Below, one piece after another: positions 31,868-43,898 of a stretch of 64,000 bases of DNA. The stretch comes from Asterella californica (Eukaryota; Streptophyta; Marchantiopsida; Marchantiales; Aytoniaceae), in contig JAYKYS010000010.1 in NCBI GenBank assembly GCA_036924285.1, forward strand, positions 1,736,001 to 1,800,000. The letters are read 5' to 3'. The notes beneath the pieces were generated by a model that worked only from the letters and a program-made list of their open reading frames with translations, was not told the DNA's origin and searched no databases. The translations under genes were made by a program, and so were the position numbers. Positions within the stretch are counted from its first letter, which is position 1, and the number at the start of each line of letters is the position of its first letter.

Positions 31868-34836
31868 ATGGCGGCTACGACTGCCGTTGCAGCTGCCTTG
31901 GCCGGGGCAGTTGCCACCGTGCCCCAGCACACCGATCTTGCTGCTGCAGCCCCAAGGGCTTGCGCATTCTCGTCGTTGGCGAGTTTCCAGTCGCTGTCCA
32001 CATCGCGCAAGAGCCGGAGCTCATCCGTGCGTTCGAACAAGAATTCTGCTGTTTGTAGGCAGATTGTGTGCTCTGTTGCAGCACCGTCGGCCAACACTCG
32101 CTCTCCTTCGACCGAAATCGTCGGTAAGCCCACCGTCCTGGTTGCCGAAAAGCTCGGCGAAGCTGGTCTGGAGTTGCTGAAGAAGATTGCCAATGTCGAC
32201 TGCTCGTACAACCTTTCGCAGGAGGAGCTCTGTGCGAAAATCTCACTTTGCGATGCTCTGATCGTGAGGAGTGGCACGAAGGTCACCCGCGAGGTGTTCG
32301 AAGCTAGCAACGGACGATTGAAAGTCGTGGGGCGTGCCGGTGTTGGAATCGACAATGTAGATCTTCAGGCTGCCACTGAAGTTGGGTGCTTGGTTGTGAA
32401 TGCTCCCACCGCGAATACCATCGCCGCCGCTGAACACGGAATTGCCCTGCTCACCGCTCTCGCCCGTAATGTTGCTCAGGCCAATTCCTCCATGAAGGCC
32501 GGTGAGTACGTCTGTGATTTCTCTGTGATTTCTCTCTGCTGTCAACGTTTGTTGCACACGCGGCCGTTTCACTAAAATTATCTTGGGAATCCAGTTCAGG
32601 AATGTTCGTGTCCTTCAGCGATTCTAGCATTCAAATTTGCAACTTGTGTGTGTTTTCTTGACGTAGCAATGCAAGGTTTGAATCTAGTCCATGGAGAGTG
32701 GTTCGGTTGGAGTTTCAAACTATGAAATTGCGGTGGATCAGGATGGATTTGTTGCGGATGAGTGTCTAGGGAAAGTGCGTCGAGCGTAGTGCGGAGGAGC
32801 TTTGTCGAGAGGCAGGCGTAATTCTCTTAGGTCTGTGACATTGAAGAGAATCGTGACTCGAGTCATTCTGACGGAATGTCTGGTTGTCGATTTGTACCCT
32901 ATTCTACTCCAGTCATGCCAACCTGGAGCCAAAAGTTTCCATACGTGTTTACAGATTCAGGATGTTTTGTTACCCAATTCACATAGTTGTCGCTGAGTTT
33001 CCTCTTGGCTGAATTTCAGGCGAATGGAAACGCAACAAGTACGTCGGAGTTTCATTGGTCGACAAAACTCTAGCGGTCATGGGATTCGGGAAGGTCGGAT
33101 CCGAAGTTGCTCGTAGAGCTAAGGGTCTGGGTATGCACGTCATTGCCCATGATCCGTATGCTCCAGCTGACCGCGCCAGGGCAATTGGTGTGGAGCTTGT
33201 GTCTTTCGATGAGGCACTAAAGCGAGCTGACTTTATTTCTCTTCACATGCCATTGACTCCCTCCACCGACAAGGTTTTTAACGATGATAGTTTCTCCAAG
33301 TGCAAGAAGGGAGTTAGAATAATCAATGTTGCCCGAGGTGGTGTCATCGACGAGGAGGCTTTGGTTCGAGCCCTTGACAGTGGCATTGTGGCACAGGTAC
33401 CCGAATGAACTCCTTTCTCAACTCAAGTCCGAGACAATCGATGTCTGCGTATGAACTCGTTAAGAAACCGGAAACTGAGCAGTAGACATGAGTTGTGGCG
33501 AGCTAGTAAAGTATCAGTTTCTTTTTAAGTACCGTTCTGGGAACCTCGTGGTCTAGCTTTCAGGTGCTTGAGTTTTGATCCTCGTTTACTACTTCGCAGG
33601 CTGCCTTGGACGTGTTTACTGTCGAGCCCCCATCAAAGGACGACAAGTTGATCCAGCACGAATCTGTGGTTGTCACGCCCCACCTTGGTGCTAGTACCCT
33701 GGAAGCTCAGGTATATTGCCACTCATATTTGTTCAGAAATATATCCTTTCTGCCTAGAGGTGTGCCTTTGCCACCGGTAACCATTGCTCAGCTGATCGAC
33801 TCACATTCAGACACGGAGGTAATTGGGTGTGGGATATTTTCTGTTGGTCTTTTCTGACTCCAGGAAGGAGTTGCTGTAGAAATAGCCGAGGCTGTTGTTG
33901 GAGCCCTGCAAGGCGAGCTTGCTGCTACTGCTGTGAATGCTCCCATGGTTCCCAGTGAGGTATGCTGAGGCTCATTGAACTCGTTATGGGCAGTAGTCGT
34001 TAGTTCTGAAAATCTTTTCGTATCGCATTGTCCCTTTTCAACTCCGGTCACTTCGTCACTCTTCGTCGTGATTAGGTCAAGTATTACCACCTGTTTGTTT
34101 CCCCTCGCACATGTGCAGTTCCCCATCGACTGACAGTTTCATGTGGACTTTGGTTGGCGATGAACAGGTTTTGGCCGAGTTGTCTCCCTACGTGAGTTTG
34201 GCAGAGAGTCTCGGAAGGTTAGCTGTCCAGCTGGTGTCTGGAGGTGCCGGCGTGAAGGACGTCAAGGTCTCCTACACGTCTGCCCGCGCTGATGACGACC
34301 TCGATACTCGACTTCTCCGTGCCATGATAACCAAGGGTTTAATCGAGCCCGTATCTAGTGCTTTTATCAACCTTGTTAACGCCGACTTCGTCGCGAAACA
34401 AAGAGGCCTACGCATCACCGAGGAGAGGCGACCTTCGGATGGTGCTGTGGAGATTCCCTTGGAAAGTATCGAGGTTAAAATCTCGAATGTAGATTCAATG
34501 TTTAAGACTGCAACTTCCGGTGGAGACATCACCCTCGTCGGTAGTGTCAGGGGCGGAATCCCGCACCTTGTCAAGGTTGGTGATTTCAGTGTCGATGTCA
34601 GTCTAGAGGGCAGCATCATCCTCTGCAAACAGGTCGATCAACCGGGTATGATTGGGAAGGTAGGTAACCTCTTGGGAGAGCAGAATATCAACATTAGTTT
34701 TATGAGCGTGGGGCGAGATGCCCCGCGAAAGCTGGCTGTCATGGCTATCGGAGTCGACGATGTCCCAACCAAGGAAACTCTTGCGAAGATCGGAGGAATC
34801 AGCGCGATCGAGGAGTTTGTCTTCCTCAAGTTGTAA
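31868..34836 (+). CDS. PGDH: D-3-phosphoglycerate dehydrogenase, plastid (5 exons, 628 aa)
   Basis: It oxidises 3-phosphoglycerate to 3-phosphohydroxypyruvate with NAD+, the first step of the phosphorylated serine pathway in plastids. Exons: 31868-32501, 33020-33396, 33600-33710, 33864-33959 and 34168-34836, all with GT-AG introns. The joined frame is open throughout. Residues 1 to about 70 form an Ala/Ser-rich transit peptide. Substrate-binding parts are RSGTKVT and [11 protein letters not shown]. The Rossmann loop is GFGKVG (233-238). Catalytic residues are R317 (NVARGG), E346 (VEPP) and H365 (TPHLGAST). An intervening allosteric-type domain and a C-terminal ACT domain (about 555-628, [12 protein letters not shown]) follow, as in plant PGDH of ~600-625 aa. 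ATG 31868 is the first that gives the transit peptide. ACT domains in this family can bind serine or other amino acids. Confidence 0.95.
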
Positions 34837-37800
34837 GTTATTATCGGTCATAATTTGCATCTTTTTTCCAGTGGCTGGAGGCAGGCCCACGTCACGTGCC
34901 TCAGGACGACGGGTTTCTTATGTTTCAAGAGTATTGAGAGGGCTGGAACCATGGCCCACGGATGCTTGACACTACTAGATCACGACGCTCGTTAGAATAG
35001 TTTCGAATGCTAAGCTGGGGGTGCGCATAAACGTAGGGAGTGCAGGGGTTTCGCGTCTCCTTCATGTACTCAAAGGAGGTCGCGTTCCTCGTAGTGCAGC
35101 AATAAGAGGTGTTCTTCCCTTAAAATTTTGTCCGAGCCGGGAGATGATTACTTTCTCATCAGTGTCCCACATTGGGGCTGATACTAATAAAGTCTTGCCC
35201 TATAACAGGGACTTTTTGCAGCTTTGAGGACTACTGTAGAGAGGAGCGTATTGGAGTCAAATCACAAGCAGTTTTTGCAGGAAATAATGGAACTATCAGT
35301 GCACCTGAATTTGAAGGATATGTTGAACATGAACGCCCCCAACGTTTCAGATGCGAATGTTCGGACGGCGGTTAGGGCCGAAAAAATGAGCCTTGAGTCG
35401 ATTTGGGTTTCGCAAAGTTGCAACTATGGGTGTGCTCATCGGCAGTAATGTCTCTGGAAGAGTTAATTTTTTCTCTGAGTGATGGTGGGAGCTCTAAGCT
35501 TTGCCTAACCACTTTCGCCAGAATACGGAGGAACGAAGGGACCTTTTGGCAGGGTAATGTATGTCTGCAGCTTTCTGCTGAATTGGGAATGTCTTTCATG
35601 GCCCAGAATCTGCCACTGTTTAGTAACTTCTACAGGCTTATGCCACCCTTCCACGGGGCTGGCTTGCAAGGGTACGAGAAAAATGAGCTTCCAGTGGACG
35701 ATTACGGGATCACCTGATCTCTGAGAATATTTGAAGTTAAGTGAGTCTTATCGTTCGATTCCTCGGACGATATGAGTCTGAGGACGATGATTGATGCTGT
35801 TCAGTGTGGTTCGATTGTTTCGTGCTATCTGATAGTCGCCCCTTTGAACGTTTGTTTCATGAAGTTGGTGCTGGGAAGGTGCTTGTACATGGATCATGAA
35901 GCGACATGGATGATGTTTTGGGGTCTTAGGATTGAGGGTGTACCCTATTTTGTGCATTTTTTCGTCTATATCTAGCTGTGCCTGTCATTAGAGCAATGCT
36001 AATTTGTTCTTGAAAAGTTTAGAATTCTCTCTTGTGCCTGTTGCCCTCGTAAAGCTGGGTGCTTTTCGGGGGTTAACACCCATCAGCCTTGAACTGGGGG
36101 TTTTCGCCCGCGCTTGCTCGAGTGACTCGTTATGCCTTCCGGATAACGGATTGTGGAAAGTAGGAGTCTGTAGGACAGTGTTGTGCACTATCCTCAACCG
36201 AGTTCCTATCTAGTATACGTGTCTGTCTGTCACATCGAGAAGTTGTCTCAGTCCAAGAGGCAATGACAGTTTAGCGAACTGGTAGTGTAGTCACAGTACT
36301 ACCGACTTCCTAAATCACTGAACAACTCTAACCCGTCGTCGTCGTCGTTTATTGATGTCAGCATATAAGGTCTGGATGTATGAAGATAGATCTCAAGTAG
36401 GTGCTAAAGTCATCTGTGCGTCACTCTATGCAAACGGTTTCTACCAAATTGACATACTTTCTAGGTTTCAGAGATGAAAATGACAACAAGATTGACAAAA
36501 TTAGATTATGTTCATCTCGAATGTATCAGGGGGACTGTGTAGCAGCCGCAGCCATACCAGGATGAGAAAAATAATAATATTCCTGCGTCCTGTACGAAAA
36601 TGTCGAACAGAGGATAGTGTGATGCCTAAAACAGCTTGAAGATGAATAATGTGCGATGGACGGTGGAATGTTAGTAGAAGAATGACTCCTATCATGACAA
36701 ATTGCAGTAGGTCGTGTACTGCTCGGGTAGAAACTAGTGAACGTATAATCTAGTGAGGAGTTTTGAAGGTAATATTGCGACTCTGAGCGGCGAACCCTCA
36801 AATCATTCTTCACTCTACTATTACTGATTACGAGACTTCCTCTTCTACATCTGGCTTTACCGATGTTACTTCCCCCGTCGTCTTCCCCGCTGGTCATCCA
36901 TTCCCGTGCATCCGCAGAGGGTAAGTATGCATAACAGTTTAATCCGTGATTAGGGTTTAGTCACGGATTGATTTATTAAGATAAGTTTAAACTGATGATT
37001 TGGGGTAGCTCCAGTACAACTAACTCTTGATTTCCTGCTATTTGGGTTAGCTCCAGTACTACCAACTCTTGCTGCACTTCTCGCAGTCCTTGCTAATTTG
37101 ATTCAACGATGTTTTATCGGATGGCATTGCGTCCGATAATTAGAACTCCGAGCTCTCTGTCCTCTCTAAAGGCAAAAGGATTACAACTCTAAACAATCAA
37201 ACCTCTAAATTCTTCTCCCTCTAGTCTGGCTTGTCTCCCACCGCTCATGTCTCGAAAACCTCGCGAATAAAAAAAAGATAAAATATGCATGCTTTTTGAG
37301 CTTTTGGCAATAGGAAGGAAAAAGACAAGCCAGAAGCGTTTGAAAATATTAGCACCCGCCTTGTTCTGGATATTCGGTTCATTATGTGTATAGTGTGGTT
37401 CTCAGAATTTAGAAAGTCTTGATTTAGAGAGTGGAGACACGTAGAAAAATAATTGTATATTATCATCTCAATATTAATATATTGTTTTATCCGTTGATTT
37501 TTCTAAAAGAAAAATTTGACCATAAATTAATGGGTATGTATATTGTCCTCTCCTTCTGAAGATGGAGAATGTGATAACGCATGCCTAAAAAGGTAAAGTT
37601 TGAATCACCGATTATGCTTTCTCTTTCCATGTCAATAAAGCCGCTTGATATTTATGTTAACACCTAAATTTCTTGAACAAATGTATTTGGACGATTAAAC
37701 GTTGATGAAGATCCATATACATCGATAATGCAGTTCAGAATTGCCTCTCGTAACAAGTAGTTAATTTATTTTTACATTTATACTCCTAATTCGAGTATCG

Positions 37801-38280
37801 AATAAACGAAAGACGTGGATAGATGATTCCACCCATGATTCATCTACCGATGGAAATTGAAAAATATGAAGATGATTGTTCTAGGGAAGGAGTTTTTTAC
37901 TGTATAATACATCTTAATCCCAGTTAAAATGACAAGGAGTAATCCGATCCCACACCGACTAGATAAATATATGACCAAACATACATGGGAACACTGTAAC
38001 CTATTAAAAGAAATAGAAGAGAAAAAAGAAAGCTATGAACGCTAGAACCTATAACTGGAAGGATAATAGATATTTCTTCTTAAAAGCCAAAGAAGTCTTC
38101 ATTGAAGATAACCCAAGAAACAAAATAAATTTTTTTTTCCCTTTGATTTTAACTCATCATGAAGAAAGACAGGAAATTTTAGGTGCCAGAACCGTGCAAG
38201 GTTTTGGATCAACCTGTGATGGACCGCTCTTGTAACAAAGGTGATGCGATGGATATGAACGGATGGGAAGATTTCATTAT
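34837..38280. other. Intergenic region downstream of PGDH
   Basis: The first ~150 bp are probably PGDH 3' UTR. No further gene is recognised; frames near 35403-35717 and 35772-35975 have no family signature. A 42-bp-period duplication (TTTGGGGTAGCTCCAGTAC at 36999 and TTTGGGTTAGCTCCAGTAC at 37041) is present. A hairpin built on ATCCGTGA and TCACGGAT lies near 36941-36969. From 37250 on, the DNA is A+T-rich. Confidence 0.5.
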
Positions 38281-38289
38281 GTAAAATAG

Positions 38290-38338
38290 AAGAAAAAAAG
38301 AAAAAAAGAAAGAAAGAAAGAAAAGAAAAGAAAAGAAC
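38290..38338 (+). repeat. A/G-rich simple repeat
   Basis: GAAGAAAAAAAGAAAAAAAG then (AAAG)n and (AAAAG)n units. It may be the A-rich tail of an old retroposon, but no element body is recognised to its left. Confidence 0.7.
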
Positions 38339-39149
38339 TCAAAGGGCCAAGTATCTAACCCAGAGGGTGAAAAGAAAATCGAGGCTAAGCCCTTGCAAAC
38401 CCTAGTTCTAAAGTTGCCAACGTTTTTAATTATAGGATTATCTCACATTAAAATTAAAAGAAAATAAAGTGAATAAAAATATAATATAGTATATATATAT
38501 ATATAGAGGCCTTGCTGCTTTATTAATAGAGAACCGAGGTCAAGGCACTGAACAACTATAATTAAATGTCTGAAATCTGATATCTTCTAAAGGTCGAAGA
38601 ACCTAAATGACTTCAACTGAAATTGCCAAACCATACAACCAACATTCATCCTGACCCAAGATTAAAGTAAATATTCCTTTTTTCTTTATAGTGTTCTTTG
38701 AGTCAGAAGAAAAGATTCTCTTCTGCTACAAGAAACCTCGAAATCTTCATGTTAATATTTCTCTTTCAATACTAAATAGTTTATTTTTGAGCTGAACCAC
38801 TAGTGAATATTTTTTATTTGATTTTTTATTTCACAGATTCCAAGTTGAGATTAAGAAGTAAGAACCAAAAACATTTTCTGCATAACGGTTAAGATTCTCT
38901 ATCTCTGAAAGCAAACCCACAAAATAAAGTCTTTTGGTTTACCAAGAGCACTTGTAGTCATACATAGAGTTTAACAGGAAGAGATCTTCTTCTATGCCAA
39001 AAATAATAATTAAAAAAGATGATATATGATCGCCAATATTCAGCTTTGCAAACTAAGTTTTGTTAACAGCGCTGTGAACTAAGTTCACTCTATTGTACGC
39101 AGAGCTACCTTGTTGTACGGCACGCACAGTCATAAATGTCATGTCTCTT
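38339..39149. other. A+T-rich intergenic DNA
   Basis: No gene or RNA recognised. A short (TA)n run is at about 38488-38503. Confidence 0.5.
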
Positions 39150-39240
39150 CTTTGCATATTCACCTCTTTCAAGTTCGAAAGAGGAGAATTATGCAAAGCG
39201 GGTTAATTTATCACTTAACCCTTCCAGCAAATAAATTAAA
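39150..39240 (+). repeat. Paired-hairpin repeat, hairpins only R7
   Basis: Hairpin A (39150-39198) is almost perfect, from CTTTGCATATTCACCTCTTTC to GAAAGAGGAGAATTATGCAAAG. At one stem position it has T-A where R6 and R8 have C-G. Hairpin B (39203-39240) keeps TTAATTTATCACTTAACCC and AAATAAATTAAA but has lost much of one inner arm. The body is not recognisable. Confidence 0.65.
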
Positions 39241-39541
39241 TCTTGAACTACATTTTGACAGGACATAAAGCATGTCTTATGGTTCTTGGAGCATGTTTCA
39301 AAGTAGATGGTTTATAAGTTTTCTCTGAAAGTTCTGATATGTATTGTGTATATAATATATAATATTTATTTCTAGAATATATATTGATTTTAAGATTCTT
39401 TTATATCTTTTGTTACAACTAATCATTCTTAAACCGCCATAATCTAACAGTTACTAATAGATGCAGAAGTTCGATAATTCTGCTCCAATTGCATTACTAG
39501 ATTTAGCTCATTTCTTTGTGCTTATTGTCTTTTTCCTCTGG

Positions 39542-40186
39542 TGTCGAGCAAGAGTTTTCTCAAGAGGGGCAGGATTCTCTAGCTGTGAAGCGATCTGTGT
39601 GATAAGATATGTGCCTGAATGATGGATCGACGTTAACACTACTCACTTAGTGTCGAATTCGATCAAAACTTGAAGGCTGAACACCAAATCGAGCACCCAT
39701 ATATGTAGACAAAAAAATGCAAAAATCACACGAGATTCAACAATAGCCCATACACAAATCTCATAGCTTCTCTTCTCTTTGATAAGAGTCACTTTACTAA
39801 AATCCAATCTAAGAGCACATTAATTTCATCTCGATTCATTATCTTCTTCTGAGTAGTATGTGTATTTTCTCTAAATTGTCCTATGGTTTCTCAATCTTCC
39901 CTTCTCAATTTTCTGCAACGTCGATATCTCAAATGCCTCTCACACCTCCTCTATCCTTCTTGTGATGAGGCTAAGACACTTGAAGTAGCAATCAGTATCA
40001 AACAAGCATGTGTGTGTTTGATATTGGCCCGTATGTGTTAACTAAAATGTTGATTTGCTTTAAGATCCTAATCCAAATGATCTCTAAACTATATGAGACA
40101 TTGAGACCGAGGTATAGGTACAATTAGCCTAGTGTGAAAAAAGCAAAAAAAGAAGCAAAACTCTACAAGTTTGCAACCCCGCTGCA
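39542..40186 (-). repeat. 3' LTR of the gypsy element
   Basis: Runs from TGTCGAGCAAGAG to CAACCCCGCTGCA on the plus strand, so on the element strand it is TGCA...GACA with TG/CA ends. It aligns along its length with 43276-43894; shared strings include GAGTTTTCTCAAGAG, GGCTGAACACCAAA, CTTCTCTTCTCTTTGATAAG, AACTATATGAGACATTG and CTCTACAAGTTT. Confidence 0.8.
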
Positions 40187-40199
40187 CGTAGTGCTTACT

Positions 40200-40880
40200 A
40201 ATTGTTGTTAGAGTCATGATCATATACATTCACAATGTTCCAAGAACTTTAGAATATAAGACCATGGAACCAACATCAAATGGATTTGTCGTATCGTCGT
40301 CTATACATATTACATTTAAGAGAGCTCGCGTCTTCCGTCCCTAAGTACAACCGCAGTTGCACCCATCGTAATCCTCCTTGCGAGAGCAGATATGTGATAT
40401 TTATGTCATGATCATATACATTCACTATGTTTCAAGAAAATTAAAATGTATAAGAGAGATCGCGTATCTCGTCTCTAAGTACAAGTATAGTTGCATCCAT
40501 CATAATCTTTTTTGTGAGAGCCGATATGTAGTGTTAGGGTCATGATCATATACATTCACTATGTTTCAAAAACCTTAGAATGTAAGAACATGTTAGTTCG
40601 AGAGCCGGCATGCAGTGTTGGAATCATGATCATATACATTCACTATGTTCCAAGAACCTTAGAATGTAAGACCATGTTGGTTCGAGAGCCGATATGCAGT
40701 GTTGGAGTCATGATCATATACATTCACTATGTTTCAAGAGCCTTAGAATGTAAGTGTCAAAAACCTTAAGATGTAAGATCATGTTGGTTCGAGAGCCTGT
40801 ATGCAATGTTGGAGTCATGATCATATACATTCACTATATTCTCTATGTTTCAAGAACCTTAGAATGTAAGTGTCAAAAAC
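40200..40880 (-). repeat. Tandem repeat inside the gypsy element
   Basis: Six copies of TCATGATCATATACATTCAC start at 40214, 40406, 40540, 40624, 40708 and 40815. Later units are 84 bp long (GAGAGCCGATATGCAGTG, the core, CAAGAACCTTAGAATGTAAG, ACCATGTTGG). The first two are 192 and 134 bp because they carry an extra inner block (AAGAGAG.TCGCGT..., AGTACAA...AGTTGCA). It occupies the region between integrase and the 3' LTR. Confidence 0.75.
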
Positions 40881-41329
40881 ATTAGGATGTAAGACCATAA
40901 GCTCTGTAAAACACATTTTTAATTTAACTACAAATGATAGATTTTCCCGCTGGAGATTATTTTCATGAATCTAAACATGCCACGACACTCAATTCGATGA
41001 GCACTACAACATGGTACCTTCATATTTTGTAGGTCCAATCGTTTCTTCTTTCAAGCAGCGGTCCAGCTTGCCCAAGGCCCAAGCTTAACCTAAGATGTTG
41101 CTAACCAAGAGCCTAACTTAACATAGGAGGCAGCTGCTTTAAGGGTCTTGCTTGCATTCTAGCTGCAGACAGAGCACATTTTGCAACACAAACCAACTTG
41201 CAATATGACATTCATCCTCTCCAAACCTGCTCATCCTCCAGTATGAGTCAATTGCGCTAGTCGACTCAAGGGTCTTCTTCATCTTTAGACTCCTCTGACA
41301 ACTTATCGTCATCAACTATCACCTATTCT
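40881..41329. other. Untranslated internal part of the gypsy element
   Basis: Lies between the integrase C-terminus and the tandem repeat on the element strand. No frame resembles a known domain. There is no env-like or chromodomain signature. Confidence 0.4.
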
Positions 41330-42538
41330 CTTTTTAAGAACTCGTCTAACTCGATAGATCCTTCTCGTCTTTTGAATAACTTAACTCGCTTACCAGCAAC
41401 AAACAATTTCAATTCAATATCATCCAACTCATGCAAAGAGTAGGTTGTATTTTCATATACCTCCAGAACAAGGTAAGGTCCAAACCAACGACTTGAAAAC
41501 TTCTATACAATAGAATGGTGGTTCTCCAAAATACTATCATAAACTAAAATCCAATCATATGCAAGAATCGACTTTGATCGCAACATGTACGTCTTGTCAA
41601 AATGACCTTTGTTCCTGAGTCGATCCATCTTCAACTTCACTTATGTGTCTGCAAGATCTCCCTCTCTCCGCTCTAACTGTCTGATACGTCAAAAGTGAAA
41701 TGTGATCTATCTCATTCTTCCACGACAAAGTAGTCTACATATGGAAACTCTTCTTCTATAAGCATAATCGGGTTTTGTCCTAAAATCAACTCAACAAGGA
41801 TGCATCTGGTAGTGATACAACGCGTCGATTTGTCAACGCATAGAGCAAACAGAAGCAACATGGACCAGTCCACATGCTGCAGTCACCCATCTTGACTAAT
41901 GCTTGAACTATCGACCGATGTCCTCGCTCACTCTTGTCAATTCTCTCATGGTTCATAGCAATAATGAGTTTGAGCTTCATTTCATATCGAGCAAAGTACA
42001 TCTTCACCTCTTCTCTATGCAACTCTCCTCTATCTGCATGTACTCTCCTTACGGATTCATATCTACAAACAATATATTCAAGCACAAATCTTCATATATG
42101 CTCCATGGTCTTTGTCCTCAATGCACGTGCTTCCACAAAGTTGGAGAGATCACCACGAGCTAAAACTAAATATCACATGTCTCATAATCTCAGCGACATC
42201 ATCATTAAGTCAAGAACCCATTAGAAATGGATGCTAGACAAATAAGTGGGCACAAGTCCATCCTTGTAATGCACTTCCGAATAGAACCGACAATGCAAAC
42301 AAGAACCAATAAAGTATGATGCATCTTGATACATACCCCTCCATCAATAATGCTTCATATAGGTAGCCCAAACTTCTTGACGTCCAACCCACAAAATGTC
42401 ATGAAATTCTTTCATCAAGTGTTGCTTGGTATGTAGATCATCCACCATCCGTACAAGCGTCTCATCCTCCCTCTGTGACCTCCTCCAAAGATACCCGTGG
42501 TGAAAAAGATAGTTGTAAGCTTTCTTCCTTATCTCCAT
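41330..42538 (-). pseudogene. Gypsy integrase remnant
   Basis: Three pieces occur in order on the minus strand. First, an HHCC-type N-terminal part (42538-42344, HHGYLWRR, then KEFHDILWVGRQEVWATYMK). Second, the catalytic core (42085-41786), with the second acidic residue in VHADRGEL and the third in SERGHRSIVQALVKM. Third, a C-terminal SH3-like part (about 41660-41330, DWILVYDSIL, then SRWFGPYLVLEVYENTTY, then VAGKRVKLFKRREG). Stops, frameshifts and substitutions interrupt it, and the stretch with the first catalytic Asp cannot be read. It is not functional. Confidence 0.75.
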
Positions 42539-42553
42539 GAGTGCAGCTTCATC

Positions 42554-43132
42554 CTAATCTTCACATCTCTCTAACAAACTCAAGTAGTAACATATGTCGC
42601 TAAATATACATGTGTAGAGCTCATCTCTGAACAGAAACGGCTCCGAGTCTGAAGCTTGCTGTCCAGCTTGCTTGTCAAAATCTTTTGTTAGCTCATTAAG
42701 TTCCATCGTGCGTCCGGATTGCTGTTCAACCCAATCAAGAAAAGTCCTTCGAGTAACTCTGTCGGAATCGTTCTCGAGGAACTCCTCCCTAAGAGTACGT
42801 TCAAAACTAGTCCAATCTTCTAGATGTCTTCTTTGTACTTCTTTCACTTGATACCTCAACTTTCGGATCACAACCAACTCAAAACTTACAATCATCTTAA
42901 AATTTGTATCTCTAACAAGCTCCATCTCTTCTCTATACTTGCACATGTACTTAGATATGTCTTTATCTTCAAATCGATCACAACAATTCACAATAGTTTG
43001 CAAGACATTCGTCGATTTAAGCTCATCTACTCCAACAATCAAATGCCGTTGGACTAGGACCACGAGCGTCTTTAGAATTTCACGGGTATCCATATCTAGT
43101 GTTGTTGTTCCCGCTGAAGTAATAGTTGCCAT
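42554..43132 (-). pseudogene. Gypsy gag remnant
   Basis: A 192-codon frame includes a capsid-like core (LRYQVKEVQRRHLEDWTSFE, LREEFLENDSDRVTRRTFLD, WVEQQSGRTMELNELTKDFD). This matches Ty3/gypsy Retrotrans_gag proteins in their W-x-F-x2-x-L-x2-x-F region. The frame derails after DFDKQ and ends at 42554, only 16 bp before integrase sequence begins. Protease, reverse transcriptase and RNase H (normally about 2.5 kb) are therefore deleted. No zinc knuckle is seen. Confidence 0.7.
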
Positions 43133-43259
43133 AGTTACGCAACACTGGAGGTAGTAGCAAGACTTGCACCAGTAGGCACACTAGCAAATTGTCTTATCCA
43201 TTATCTCTCTCACGTCGTAAATCATCTCAACAAGATCAATCACCTCAAGGTTCTTCATA

Positions 43260-43275
43260 GAAGCACTAGATATTA
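43260..43275 (-). other. Possible primer binding site of the gypsy element
   Basis: Immediately inside the 5' LTR, the element strand reads TAATATCTAGTGCTTC. This is reminiscent of the initiator-Met tRNA site TGGTATCAGAGCTTC but with several changes. Its position is right; its sequence is decayed. Confidence 0.3.
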
Positions 43276-43894
43276 TGTCAAGCGAGAGTTTTCTCAAGAG
43301 ACGAGACCTTCTAGTTGTGGAGCGATCCATGTGATAAGATACATGCTTGAATGATGGATCGATGCTAAGATGACTCACTTAATGTTGAATTCGATCAAAA
43401 TCTGAAGGCTGAACACCAAACCAAACACCCAGATATGTAGACAAAAATGCAAAAGTAACACAAGATTCGACACTTCTTCATATACAAATCACAGAACTTC
43501 TCTTCTCTTTGATAAGGGTCACTTTACAAAAATCCACTCTTATAACACATTAATTTCATCAATTTCACCTCGATTCCAATATCTTCCTCTTAGTTGCATG
43601 TGTATCTTCTCTAAACTGTCTTCCGATTTCTCAATCTTCTTTTCTTAAATTTCTCCGGTGTCGATATGTGAATACCTCTCACACCTCCGCTACCCCTCTT
43701 GCGGTGAGGTTAGGGCATGTGAAGTACAGTCAGTAACGTACAAACAGATGGAACCTACAATTATAGACAAGAGTTAATCTTAATCCAAATGATCCTCAAA
43801 CTATATGAGACATTGCAACCCAATTATACACACAATTAATCTAATGTGAAAGGAAAAAAAAAGTTAAACTCTACAAGTTTACAACCCCACTGCA
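43276..43894 (-). repeat. 5' LTR of the gypsy element
   Basis: Plus-strand edges TGTCAAGCGAGAG and CAACCCCACTGCA match the other LTR (39542-40186) in direct orientation. It is about 25 bp shorter through several small indels. Both copies are followed by CGTA. Confidence 0.8.
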
Positions 43895-43898
43895 CGTA

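Larger units (their letters stand above)
39542..43898 (-). mobile_element. Ty3/gypsy LTR retrotransposon, internally deleted
   Basis: Two long direct repeats (39542-40186 and 43276-43894) bound an internal region read on the minus strand. The order is gag (43132-42554), integrase zinc region (42538-42344), integrase core (42085-41786) and integrase C-terminal domain (about 41660-41330). A tandem-repeat tract lies near the 3' LTR. Protease, RT and RNase H are missing between gag and integrase. The LTRs differ at a substantial fraction of positions, so the insertion is old. No target-site duplication is evident. Confidence 0.8.
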
